From NCBI GenBank assembly GCA_022866005.1, contig JALHTV010000314.1:1-5966 (forward strand): DNA of 5,966 nucleotides, written 5' to 3'. The position numbers and the translations under genes are program-made. Each line of letters opens with the position of its first letter. The first letter of the stretch is position 1. The notes below the pieces were generated by a model. It saw nothing but the letters and a program-made list of their open reading frames with translations, did no database searches and was not told the origin of the DNA. Source of the stretch: Phycisphaerae bacterium (lineage in GTDB: Bacteria; Planctomycetota; Phycisphaerae; SM23-33). Of the stretch, positions 1-5,966 are shown piece by piece.

Positions 1-1523
1 TCGGCGCTGCTCAGGGCCACGGGGATGCCGTCGGTCCCGGCGGGGACGGGCTCGCCTTCTCCCCACTGCTGGGCGGCATCCGCGGCCACTGGTGCGGCGA
101 ACAGGTCGTAGCCGCCAAACAGTGTCCGCCAGATCTCTTCAATGAGATACCGCATCAGCCGCACGGCCGTGTCCAGCGTGGTGACCAGGAACCCCTCCAG
201 CAAGATCATGCCCGCCAGTGCCCCGATGGCAATGGGGACGTCGAACGCCCGGCTCACCGCGTTGCCCACGGCCATCGCAAAGCCCAGGACCGGGTTGCTG
301 GTCCCCACCACGCCGGCAATTGTCGGATAGACATCGTGCAGATAGTCGGCCTTGGTCACACCGACCATCAGCACCGCGATCACGCACACGGCCAGGAAGC
401 TCTCCAGCAGCATGCCGAAAAAGCCGATCTGCCGCGCCGCCCGCTCGGAGGTGATCTGCTTGCAGGTGGTGCCGCCGGCGCAGAGGCCATGAAAGCCGCT
501 GACGGCCCCGCAGGCGATCAGGATGAACAGGTTCGGCCAAACCCAGCCGTTCACGTCCGTGCCCTGGGCCACGTTGAAGGCCGGCAGCGCCTCGCCGCCC
601 ATCCCCGCCGTCCCACCGGCGAGCCGCACCCCCCCGACCACCAGCGTCACCAGCAGACCGGCCATGCCCAGGTAGAGGATGTGCACGTTGATGAAATCGC
701 GACTCTGGAGGAACAGCCACACGGGCACACCCGCGGCCACCAGGGTGTAGGCCGACAGCAGAAACATCCAGAGATGCTGGCCTGTCAGCGTGATGCCCAG
801 GATGGGGATCTCGTCGGGAAAGGCCACCGGACAATAAACGCCCAACGCGACGCTCGCCGTGCAGATGACGATCGCCAGCACCGAGCAGATCCACACGGGG
901 ACGCGCCGCTTGATGTACATCCAGCCGACCAGCGGCGCGACGGCCGTGATGACGATCACGCTCATCGAGGCGATGCCGCCGATGACGACCTCGCCGCCCT
1001 GGACCCTGAAGAGCTTCTGGTCGGTCGGAAGCTGGAGGCGATCGAACGGCAGGCGGCTGACCAGGGCCGTGGCTGAGAGGTTCAGAAAGGTCGCGCACAC
1101 CAGCGCCAGCATCACCACCAGCATGATCATCATGGCCACGAAGGCGTCCTTGCCCAGCATCCGCCGCAGCACGGTCGCCACGGATTGCCCACCTTCCCGC
1201 GTGGCTATGTACGTGGCCAGGTAGTCATGCACCGCCCCGATCAGCAGCCCGCCGCCCAGCACCCACAGCACCGCCGGGGCCCAGCCATAGATGATGGCGA
1301 TGACCGGACCGATGATCGGTCCGGCCCCGGCGATCGAGGCGAAGTGGTGGGCGAACACCACGGCCGTGGGCGTGGGCACGTAATCGTACCCGTCGTCGAT
1401 CACCACCGCCGGGGTGGGCCGCGACGGATCCTCGCCAATCCGCCGGGCGAGAAACCGCGAATAGAGCCTCCCCCCACCGCCCAGCACCACAACGGCCGCC
1501 ACCAGCACCAGCAGCACGCTCAT
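1..1523 (-). CDS. cstA: CstA-family carbon starvation / pyruvate-peptide transporter (C-terminus outside window)
   Basis: Polytopic inner-membrane transporter of the CstA/BtsT family; E. coli members take up pyruvate or peptides when carbon is short. The frame is open from the ATG at 1523 to the left edge (507 codons seen; E. coli CstA is about 700 residues, so the C-terminal part is missing). A hydrophobic helix comes first (residues 2-18). The family hallmark HHFASIAGAGPIIGP is at 59-73, followed by a run of hydrophobic segments. A second signature, SGFHGLCAGGTTCKQITSE, is at 342-360, and TTLDTAVRLMRYLIEE is at 448-463. All three match the family core closely. The start is set by AGGAGGT at 1529-1535, seven bases upstream of the ATG. 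The gene lies 41 bases after the fliM-like stop on the same strand and probably shares its promoter. Substrate cannot be decided between pyruvate and peptides from this sequence. No frame break is seen. Confidence 0.95.
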   Translation of the reverse strand, partial: MSVLLVLVAAVVVLGGGGRLYSRFLARRIGEDPSRPTPAVVIDDGYDYVPTPTAVVFAHHFASIAGAGPIIGPVIAIIYGWAPAVLWVLGGGLLIGAVHDYLATYIATREGGQSVATVLRRMLGKDAFVAMMIMLVVMLALVCATFLNLSATALVSRLPFDRLQLPTDQKLFRVQGGEVVIGGIASMSVIVITAVAPLVGWMYIKRRVPVWICSVLAIVICTASVALGVYCPVAFPDEIPILGITLTGQHLWMFLLSAYTLVAAGVPVWLFLQSRDFINVHILYLGMAGLLVTLVVGGVRLAGGTAGMGGEALPAFNVAQGTDVNGWVWPNLFILIACGAVSGFHGLCAGGTTCKQITSERAARQIGFFGMLLESFLAVCVIAVLMVGVTKADYLHDVYPTIAGVVGTSNPVLGFAMAVGNAVSRAFDVPIAIGALAGMILLEGFLVTTLDTAVRLMRYLIEEIWRTLFGGYDLFAAPVAADAAQQWGEGEPVPAGTDGIPVALSSA

Positions 1524-1528
1524 CACGA

Positions 1529-1535
1529 CACCTCC
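1529..1535 (-). promoter_or_regulatory. Ribosome binding site of cstA
   Basis: On the minus strand this reads AGGAGGT, a near-perfect Shine-Dalgarno sequence, with seven bases between AGGAGG and the ATG at 1523. It fixes the start of the transporter gene and suggests strong translation. No promoter is visible in the 41-base gap, so the gene is probably read from upstream. Confidence 0.8.
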
Positions 1536-1564
1536 TTCGCAGGCCGTCTGTCCCGCCGCGCCGG

Positions 1565-2470
1565 TCAGTCTTGCTTGGGTGGCAGCAGCGGCCGGGTGAT
1601 GGTGATCGCGCGATGCCCGTCGCAGGCGCCTAGCCGCGCGGCGAACTTGGCCACACCGGCCAGGCGCACCGTCACTTCGCCATCGACCGGCGTGTCGGTG
1701 GTCACGATGTCGCCGACCTCCAAGGACGCGGCCTCCGAGGCCGGCAGCGACGCATCCGGCAAGGCCGCCGAAAGCTCAATCGCCGCCCACTGCCCCAGCT
1801 CCGCCAGGTGGCTCGGCAGCATGGCCTCCAGCAGGGTCACCGGCACGCACACGCGCACCGCGCCATCGGCGCCGCGGCAGGAGAGCCGAAAGGTCAGCAC
1901 CGCCGCCGGCCCGGCCCAGGACGCGGCCACGGGGCCCTCGGCAAGCCGCACCGACTCCCCCACCTGCACCAGGGCCGCCGATAGGCACTCGGCAGTCGCC
2001 TCCGGCAACCGTCGCAGCAACCGCCGCTCGACCGCCGTCAGCGGCCGGTCGCTTGCGAGCACTCGGCCCCCGGAGCCGCCCAGCAGCACGTCCAGGATCG
2101 GATGCGCGATCTCCGCGCCCACGTCCACCCACAGGCAGCCGGATGCTCGGCCGGCGCGTTCGTCTCCGGCGCGCAAGGGCCCGACGGTCAGCGTGTAGCA
2201 GCAGGTGGGTTCCTGGACGTTGCGGCGGAAATCCTGGGGCGACGAGAGCGAGATGTCTACCAGGTGCACGCCGCAGTCGGCCGAGAGGCGGCGGCGCAGC
2301 GCCGCGGCCAATGCGGGCTCCAGCACGTCGCGAAGGGCCACCGTCACCGCGGGTCCCGGCATCGCACACAGCTCACCGGCCGGCGGAGCGCTCCGCACCT
2401 GGGGTGACGGGGCTGCCTGCCGGTTCGGCGGCCCGTCCGTCGGGGCGCCGCTGTTCACCTCGTCGGTCAT
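1565..2470 (-). CDS. fliM: FliM-like flagellar motor switch protein lacking the CheY-binding N-terminus
   Basis: A 301-residue protein with FliM architecture. FliM forms the middle of the flagellar C-ring and switches rotation when CheY-P binds. Residues 1-38 are polar and Pro/Ala-rich. The middle domain (about 42-220) contains LLGGSGG at 129-135 followed by DRPLTAVERRLLRRL at 141-155, the most conserved FliM block. The C-terminal SpoA (FliN/FliM C) domain spans about 228-293, with SLEVGDIVTTDTPVDGEVTV and GHRAITI. The usual FliM opening motif (LSQDEIDALL-like), which binds CheY-P, is not present. The ATG at 2470 is chosen because GGAGG at 2478-2482 precedes it by seven bases; an in-frame ATG at 2533 has no such site and adds residues unlike FliM. 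It sits between hflX and cstA with no other flagellar gene visible. It could alternatively be a divergent SpoA protein of a non-chemotactic or secretion system; the family call is firmer than the role. Confidence 0.82.
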   Translation of the reverse strand: MTDEVNSGAPTDGPPNRQAAPSPQVRSAPPAGELCAMPGPAVTVALRDVLEPALAAALRRRLSADCGVHLVDISLSSPQDFRRNVQEPTCCYTLTVGPLRAGDERAGRASGCLWVDVGAEIAHPILDVLLGGSGGRVLASDRPLTAVERRLLRRLPEATAECLSAALVQVGESVRLAEGPVAASWAGPAAVLTFRLSCRGADGAVRVCVPVTLLEAMLPSHLAELGQWAAIELSAALPDASLPASEAASLEVGDIVTTDTPVDGEVTVRLAGVAKFAARLGACDGHRAITITRPLLPPKQD

Positions 2471-2501
2471 CAAACGACCTCCCTGTCGCCGACACCGGCG
2501 G

Positions 2502-2530
2502 ATTATACAACTGCCCGCGCCAGCGGCCAA
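2502..2530 (-). promoter_or_regulatory. Sigma-70-type promoter in front of the fliM-like gene
   Basis: On the minus strand a TTGGCC -35 box (2525-2530, four of six consensus bases) is followed by exactly 17 bases and a perfect TATAAT -10 box (2502-2507). Transcription would begin near 2495, leaving a leader of about 25 bases that carries the GGAGG at 2478-2482. An AT-rich consensus hexamer at the right spacing is unlikely by chance in such GC-rich DNA. It would let fliM and cstA be expressed apart from hflX. The call is from pattern only. Confidence 0.6.
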
Positions 2531-2556
2531 CAAGCGATTCTGCGCGGCAGAGGAAA

Positions 2557-3966
2557 TCAGGCTTCGTGGCAGGTGATGTGGACGTCGTTGCCGAAGCGGC
2601 GGAGCTGGGCGATGCGCTGCGCGGGGAGATCAGCGTCGATGACGGCGGTGGCGTCGCTGAAGCTGCGGCTGTGGATGCGGGCGTGGCGCGCGATGTACTG
2701 CATCAGCCGCCCGTTGGCGCAATTGGCCCGCAGCGTGACGCGGACCGGCTCCCCGGCCGCCCGGCGGGCCACCTCGGAAGCGAGTCCCGCCGCCCCCTGG
2801 CCGGTCACCGCGGACAGGAACATCCCACCGGGGTACTTGCCGCGCAGCACCGCAAAGATCGCCGGATCGGTGATCCGGTCGATCTTGTTGAGCACCAGCA
2901 GTTGCCGCGCGCGGTCGCAGCCCAGCTCTTCCAGCACGACCTCGACGGCGGCAATCTGCTGCTGGACGCGATCGTGCGAGGCGTCGGCCACGTGCAGCAG
3001 CAGGTCGGCGTGGATGGCCTCTTCCAGCGTCGCGCGAAAACTGGCCACGAGGTGATGCGGAAGGTCGCGGACGAAGCCGACCGTGTCCGACAGCAGCAGG
3101 GCCTGGCCGTCACCGGCGTTCCAGCGGCGGGTGCGGGTGTCCAGCGTGGCGAAGAGCTTGTCGGCCACGAGCGCGCCGGCGTCGGTGAGCAGGTTCATCA
3201 GCGTGCTCTTGCCCGCGTTGGTGTAGCCCACCAGGCACGCGCGGAAGATGTCCTTGCGCGCGGTGACCTGGCGGACCTTGCGCCGGTCGATCGCGTCGAT
3301 CTGTCGCTTCAGGTGCACGACGCGCTTCTGGACCAGGCGCCGGTCGATTTCGATCTGCCGTTCGCCCGGCCCGCGCGTCCCGATGCCGCCGACGCGCCCC
3401 GCGGCCGTCGCGCTGCCGCCGACGACCCGCTCCAGGTGCGTCCACATCCCCGCCAGGCGCGGGTAGGTGTACTCCAGCTGCGCCAGCTCCACCTGAAGGC
3501 GGCTCTCGGCCGTGCGGGCATGCGCGGCGAAGATGTCCAGGATCAGCTCGCTGCGGTCCACGACCTTGCGCCCGACCACACCCTCTAAGTCGCGGATCTG
3601 CGCGGGCGACAGGTCGTTGTCGAAGACCACCACGTCCACCCCGTTGCGCTGGACGCGCTCGGCGATCTCCTGGGCCTTGCCCGTGCCCACGTACAGGGCG
3701 GCGTTGATCTCCCGGCGGCGGACGACCATCTCGTCGACCACCTCCGCCCCGGCCGTGCGGGCCAGGCTGCGCAGCTCCCCCACGGGGTCCATCGGGTCGG
3801 CGCTCGTGCCCGGCCCGCCAGGGTGACGCTGCCGGCCACGGCACGGCCCATGGCCGTGCCAGGGTGGCGAGCCCGGCAGCAGCACGCTCACCAGCAGCGC
3901 CCGCTCGGCCTGAACCGACAATTCACCTCGTCGGCCTTCCTGCATGCGGCGGTCGATCAACTCCAT
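2557..3966 (-). CDS. hflX: GTPase HflX (ribosome-associated)
   Basis: HflX is a cytoplasmic GTPase that binds the large ribosomal subunit and splits stalled or stress-damaged 70S ribosomes. The 469-residue product has the HflX N-terminal domain (LYVGTGKAQEIAE 91-103, DNDLSPAQIRDLE 116-128, VDRSELILDIFAAHARTAES 136-155) and the glycine-rich block GGIGTRGPGERQIEIDRR (193-210). The GTPase domain has G1 GYTNAGKS 247-254, G2 region FATLDTRTR 272-280, G3 DTVGF 294-298, G4 NKID 360-363 and G5 SA 385-386. All nucleotide-binding motifs are intact. Two expansions relative to E. coli HflX are visible: about 23 extra residues around 32-56, which coincide with a DNA palindrome, and about 11 around 182-194. 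The start is uncertain: tandem ATGs lie at 3969 and 3966, and an in-frame ATG at 4032 would add residues unlike HflX. None has a Shine-Dalgarno site. A TATAAT at 3973-3978 favours 3966 as a leaderless start. Confidence 0.93.
   Translation of the reverse strand: MELIDRRMQEGRRGELSVQAERALLVSVLLPGSPPWHGHGPCRGRQRHPGGPGTSADPMDPVGELRSLARTAGAEVVDEMVVRRREINAALYVGTGKAQEIAERVQRNGVDVVVFDNDLSPAQIRDLEGVVGRKVVDRSELILDIFAAHARTAESRLQVELAQLEYTYPRLAGMWTHLERVVGGSATAAGRVGGIGTRGPGERQIEIDRRLVQKRVVHLKRQIDAIDRRKVRQVTARKDIFRACLVGYTNAGKSTLMNLLTDAGALVADKLFATLDTRTRRWNAGDGQALLLSDTVGFVRDLPHHLVASFRATLEEAIHADLLLHVADASHDRVQQQIAAVEVVLEELGCDRARQLLVLNKIDRITDPAIFAVLRGKYPGGMFLSAVTGQGAAGLASEVARRAAGEPVRVTLRANCANGRLMQYIARHARIHSRSFSDATAVIDADLPAQRIAQLRRFGNDVHITCHEA
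3828..3880. repeat. Imperfect palindrome inside hflX, possible small mobile repeat
   Basis: The sequence folds back on itself in three stacked arms: GCTGCCGG (3828-3835) with CCGGCAGC (3873-3880), CCAC (3836-3839) with GTGG (3864-3867), and GGCACGGCC (3840-3848) with GGCCGTGCC (3852-3860) around the loop CAT. All 21 left-arm bases pair, with unpaired AGG and CGAGC bulges only on the right. The 9-base word GCCAGGGTG occurs both just outside (3817-3825) and inside (3858-3866). It encodes about residues 29-47 of HflX, in a Gly/Pro/His/Arg-rich stretch absent from E. coli HflX. This looks like a short palindromic repeat inserted in frame. The structure is seen directly; mobility is inferred. Confidence 0.6.
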
Positions 3967-3972
3967 CATCGC

Positions 3973-3978
3973 ATTATA
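3973..3978 (-). promoter_or_regulatory. -10 box of hflX, implying a leaderless transcript
   Basis: A perfect TATAAT on the minus strand ends seven bases before position 3966, the first base of the second of two tandem ATG codons. With normal promoter geometry, transcription would start at or within a few bases of the initiation codon. No good -35 box is found 16-18 bases upstream (best windows read ATGGCG or AATGGC), and there is no extended -10. No Shine-Dalgarno sequence precedes the ATGs, which fits leaderless initiation. Confidence 0.5.
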
Positions 3979-4085
3979 CGAAAACGCCAGCCCCGCGCCA
4001 TTGCCCCAAAGCACGCTCCGGCAGAATTGCATGCCGCGGGGGGTGCTGCTAGGGCGGGGTGGGGAATGTGCCGATAGAAGGGGCT

Positions 4086-5243
4086 ATGGACGGCAGACGG
4101 GCCAAGCGCATCCGCTCCGGGGTCCTGTCGGCGGTGATGTTGGCGGTGGGGGTGGCGTTCTTTGTCCTGGCCGCGCACAGGCCCCCCGCGGTGACCTCCG
4201 CAGCCGACGCGGCGGCGGCGCCGGTCAAGGTCACGATCCTGCACACGAACGACTCGCACGGTCAGTTGGAGGGCCTGTCCACCGGGGGTCGCCAGATCGG
4301 CGGGGCGGGGCGGCTCGCGACGGCCGTCAAGAGGGTCCGCCAGGTCCGCCAGGCCCGCCAGGCCGCCCGCGTGCTGCTAGTCGACTGCGGGGACGTCTTC
4401 AGCCGCGGCGACGAGCTGACGCGGCGGACGGTGGGAGCGGCCAACGTGGCCGTGATGAACCGCCTGCGCTACGACCTGTGGGTCCTGGGGAATGGGGAGT
4501 TCTACAGCGGGCTGGACGTGCTGCGCCGGCGGATGGCCGAGGCCGACTTCCCGGTCCTGGCGGCCAACGTGACGGTGGACGGCGAGGCGCTCGCCAAGCC
4601 TTACATCATCGAGAGGGCCGGCCCCGCGCGGATTGCCTTCCTCGGCCTGTGCACCGTCCGCGAGGAGTCGCAGGAAAACCTCGGCGTCGACGAGGCGGAC
4701 GCGATAGAGACGGCCCGGGGCCTGGTGCCCGCCCTTCGCCAGCAGGCCGACGTGGTCGTGGCCGTGACGCACCTGGGGCTGCCGCAGGACGTGCGCCTGG
4801 CTGGGGCGGTGGAGGGGATCGACCTGATCCTCGGTGGCCACAGCCACACGGTCCTTCAGCACGGGTTCCGCGCCAACGCCCCCACCGAGCGGCAGGTCCT
4901 CGTCTGCCAGGCCGGTGACAAGTACCGCTACCTGGGCCAGGTGGACCTGGAGCTGTCGCCCAAGGCCGCCGGGGGGGGCTTCCAGGTCGCCAACATCACC
5001 GCCAAGCTCATTCCGCTGGATGAGAGCGTGCAGCCTGATCCCGCGACCGACGTGCTCCTGACCGAGCTGAAGCGGGCCTCTGCGCCCCCGCCGCCCCCAT
5101 CATCGGCGCCGGCCAGTCAAGCGGCCAGTCAGCCGACTGCGCAGCCGGCTTGGAGTCCTGCCACCCAATCGGCAAACGCCGCCAAGGCAGCGATAGGCTG
5201 GCCTGCCGCCAAGCCGCCCGCCCTTGTACCCCTGGCCAGGTAA
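4086..5243 (+). CDS. Exported 5'-nucleotidase-type metallophosphoesterase, single domain, altered active site
   Basis: A 385-residue protein with a basic N-terminus (RRAKRIR) and a hydrophobic segment at 11-30, so it is exported or anchored in the membrane. The catalytic domain (about 46-310) follows the UshA/5'-nucleotidase pattern for a two-metal centre: ILHTNDSHG 51-59 (ligands D56, H58), VDCGD 99-103 (D103), GNGEF 135-139 (N136), THLGLPQD 228-235 (H229), and LGGHSHT 249-255 (H252, H254). Two substitutions stand out: the catalytic His of GNHEFD is Gly137 and the Asp is Tyr140, while the metal ligands remain. The C-terminal substrate-binding nucleotidase domain is absent. A tail of about 54 residues rich in Pro, Ala, Ser and Gln (332-385) takes its place. 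The ATG at 4086 is preferred, with GAAGGGG just upstream; an in-frame GTG at 4059 is possible. It is divergent from hflX. The substrate is unknown, and activity may be low or changed. Confidence 0.88.
   Translation: MDGRRAKRIRSGVLSAVMLAVGVAFFVLAAHRPPAVTSAADAAAAPVKVTILHTNDSHGQLEGLSTGGRQIGGAGRLATAVKRVRQVRQARQAARVLLVDCGDVFSRGDELTRRTVGAANVAVMNRLRYDLWVLGNGEFYSGLDVLRRRMAEADFPVLAANVTVDGEALAKPYIIERAGPARIAFLGLCTVREESQENLGVDEADAIETARGLVPALRQQADVVVAVTHLGLPQDVRLAGAVEGIDLILGGHSHTVLQHGFRANAPTERQVLVCQAGDKYRYLGQVDLELSPKAAGGGFQVANITAKLIPLDESVQPDPATDVLLTELKRASAPPPPPSSAPASQAASQPTAQPAWSPATQSANAAKAAIGWPAAKPPALVPLAR
4335..4361 (+). repeat. Three tandem 9-base units within the phosphoesterase gene
   Basis: The unit GTCCGCCAG occurs twice and then as GCCCGCCAG, in frame, encoding VRQ-VRQ-ARQ (residues 84-92) between the first and second metal-binding motifs. 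This is a small in-frame expansion in a surface helix region of the domain and does not touch a metal ligand. Confidence 0.75.
5111..5134 (+). repeat. Two imperfect tandem 12-base units in the phosphoesterase tail
   Basis: GGCCAGTCAAGC is followed directly by GGCCAGTCAGCC (two differences). They encode the SQ-containing repeats of the low-complexity C-terminal tail, suggesting the tail grew by slippage or duplication. Confidence 0.55.
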
Positions 5244-5313
5244 CCCCCCACCTTCCATCGTGCCGCGAGCGCCTGTCTTTCCCTGCGCGCATGGGGTATC
5301 CTGTGGGACTTTC

Positions 5314-5342
5314 CGCCGGCGCCGTGCCGGAGTGGCGCGGCG
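5314..5342 (+). other. Leader hairpin ahead of the glycosidase gene
   Basis: CGCC-G-GCGCC (5314-5323) can pair with GGCGC-GGCG (5334-5342), giving nine base pairs with one bulged G around a ten-base loop. It ends ten bases before the AGGAG ribosome site of the next gene. It has no U-run, so it is not a typical intrinsic terminator of the upstream gene. Bases 5321-5337 match 15 of 17 bases of the hflX palindrome right arm (3853-3869), so it may be a remnant of the same repeat. No clear promoter is visible in the 119-base gap 5244-5362. Confidence 0.35.
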
Positions 5343-5362
5343 ATGAAGCACAGGAGCGTTCC

Positions 5363-5966
5363 ATGCAGCATCCCAAGGTCGTCGTCCTGGGGGCGGGCAG
5401 CTTGTTCTTCGGCCGCCAGGCCCTCTGGCAGATGATCCACTCCCCCCACCTGCGGAGCGGGACGCTCGCGCTGGTGGACATCGACGAGGGGCGCCTAGAC
5501 AAGATGTCGCGCCTGGCGAGCAAGGTCGTGGCGCACACCGCCGTGCCGCTCAAGATTGAGGCCTCCACCGACCGCCGCGACGTGCTGGCCGGCAGCGACT
5601 TCGTGATCCTCAGCTTCGCCGACCGCTCGGTGCTGTTCCGCGGCATCGACTGCGAAATCGCCGCCAAGCACGGCATTCGCATGTGCTCCGGCGACACGAT
5701 CGGTCCGGGGGGCATCTTCCGCACCCTGCGCGAGTTCCCGGTGATCTACGAGGTCTGCAAGGACGTCCATCGCCTGTGCCCGCAGGCGTGGGTGATGAAC
5801 TACATCAACCCCACCGCCGCGATGGGCATGGGCATCAGCAAATACTTCCCCACCCTCAAGAGCCTCGCCCTCTGCGACGGCCCGCACATGCCGAAGTTCA
5901 AGATGCGCTACGCCGTGCGGGCGGGCATCGTCCCATCGATCGAGGATTACACGGGCGAGGTGGACA
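5363..5966 (+). CDS. Glycoside hydrolase family 4 (alpha-galactosidase / alpha-glucosidase type), N-terminal part
   Basis: Family 4 glycosidases are cytoplasmic and use NAD+ and a divalent metal to cleave glycosides by an oxidation-elimination mechanism. The 201 codons seen (members are usually about 430-480 residues) show the N-terminal Rossmann fold with VVVLGAGSLFF (6-16), VDIDEGRL (38-45) as the second strand with acidic end, SFADRSVLFRG (84-94), the family block GDTIGPGGIFRTLREF (110-125), NYINPTA (146-152) and LCDGPH (170-175), whose Cys171 corresponds to the metal-binding cysteine. The residue after this Cys is Asp rather than the more common His. The second metal ligand, a His further on, lies outside the window. 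The ATG at 5363 follows AGGAG (5352-5356) by six bases. Substrate (alpha-galactoside, alpha-glucoside, glucuronide or phospho-sugar) cannot be set from this half. It is 119 bases after the phosphoesterase and may be a separate transcription unit. Confidence 0.92.
   Translation, partial: MQHPKVVVLGAGSLFFGRQALWQMIHSPHLRSGTLALVDIDEGRLDKMSRLASKVVAHTAVPLKIEASTDRRDVLAGSDFVILSFADRSVLFRGIDCEIAAKHGIRMCSGDTIGPGGIFRTLREFPVIYEVCKDVHRLCPQAWVMNYINPTAAMGMGISKYFPTLKSLALCDGPHMPKFKMRYAVRAGIVPSIEDYTGEVD

Noticed and set aside
139..1098. Long open frame on the minus strand, 319 residues
   Set aside because: It is out of frame with the CstA reading frame, which covers the same DNA and carries strong family motifs. 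The product is Arg/Gly-rich with no recognisable domain, typical of a GC-rich shadow frame.
2053..3588. 511-codon open frame on the plus strand
   Set aside because: It runs antisense across the fliM-like gene and hflX, both of which have conserved motifs. The composition is that of a shadow frame.
4001..4029. Possible promoter for the phosphoesterase (TTGCCC at 4001-4006 with CAGAAT at 4022-4027)
   Set aside because: The spacer is only 15 bases and the -10 box is weak. A sigma-54 reading was also tried, but the GG and GC are only seven bases apart instead of ten.
3944..4918. 324-codon plus-strand frame overlapping the phosphoesterase
   Set aside because: The overlapping frame from 4086 has the metal-binding motifs; this one is Gly/Arg-rich and has none.
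5297..5302. TATCCT as a -10 box for the glycosidase gene
   Set aside because: No acceptable -35 box lies 16-18 bases upstream (best window TGTCTT), so it is not supported as a promoter.
5244..5362. Intrinsic terminator after the phosphoesterase
   Set aside because: The only hairpin in the gap (5314-5342) is not followed by a T-run and lies close to the next ribosome site.
5008..5724. 238-codon minus-strand frame over the phosphoesterase tail and glycosidase
   Set aside because: The glycosidase frame on the plus strand has family 4 motifs and a ribosome site; the minus frame has neither.

Overview
The window is a GC-rich piece of bacterial chromosome, roughly two-thirds G+C by eye. It holds five protein-coding genes and no RNA gene, CRISPR array or insertion sequence that I can recognise. 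The gene mix is a CstA-type transporter, a FliM-like switch protein, HflX, a secreted 5'-nucleotidase-type phosphoesterase and a glycoside hydrolase family 4 enzyme. Together with the base composition and Ala/Arg/Gly-rich proteins, this is compatible with a free-living Gram-negative such as a planctomycete of the Phycisphaerae kind. That assignment is an impression from the proteins, not something the sequence proves.

Left part, minus strand: hflX (3966 to 2557), fliM-like (2470 to 1565) and cstA (1523 to beyond the left edge) lie head to tail with gaps of 86 and 41 bases. fliM and cstA each have a clear Shine-Dalgarno site. A well-formed promoter (TTGGCC, 17 bases, TATAAT) sits in the hflX-fliM gap, so fliM and cstA can be transcribed without hflX. 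hflX has a perfect TATAAT placed so close to its likely ATG that its mRNA should be leaderless or nearly so.

Right part, plus strand: after a divergent junction of about 120 bases comes a membrane-anchored or secreted metallophosphoesterase (4086 to 5243). It has no C-terminal nucleotidase domain and lacks the usual catalytic His/Asp pair. Next, after 119 bases, is the first 201 codons of a family 4 glycosidase (5363 to beyond the right edge). The five genes do not form one pathway; they read as ordinary chromosomal neighbours.

The most interesting structure is a GC-rich imperfect palindrome at 3828-3880. It lies inside the hflX coding sequence, where the protein carries about 23 more residues than E. 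coli HflX (compared from memory). A 17-base segment of it recurs with two mismatches in the leader of the glycosidase gene. This suggests a small dispersed palindromic repeat that has inserted in frame into hflX. I found no convincing new multi-gene system.
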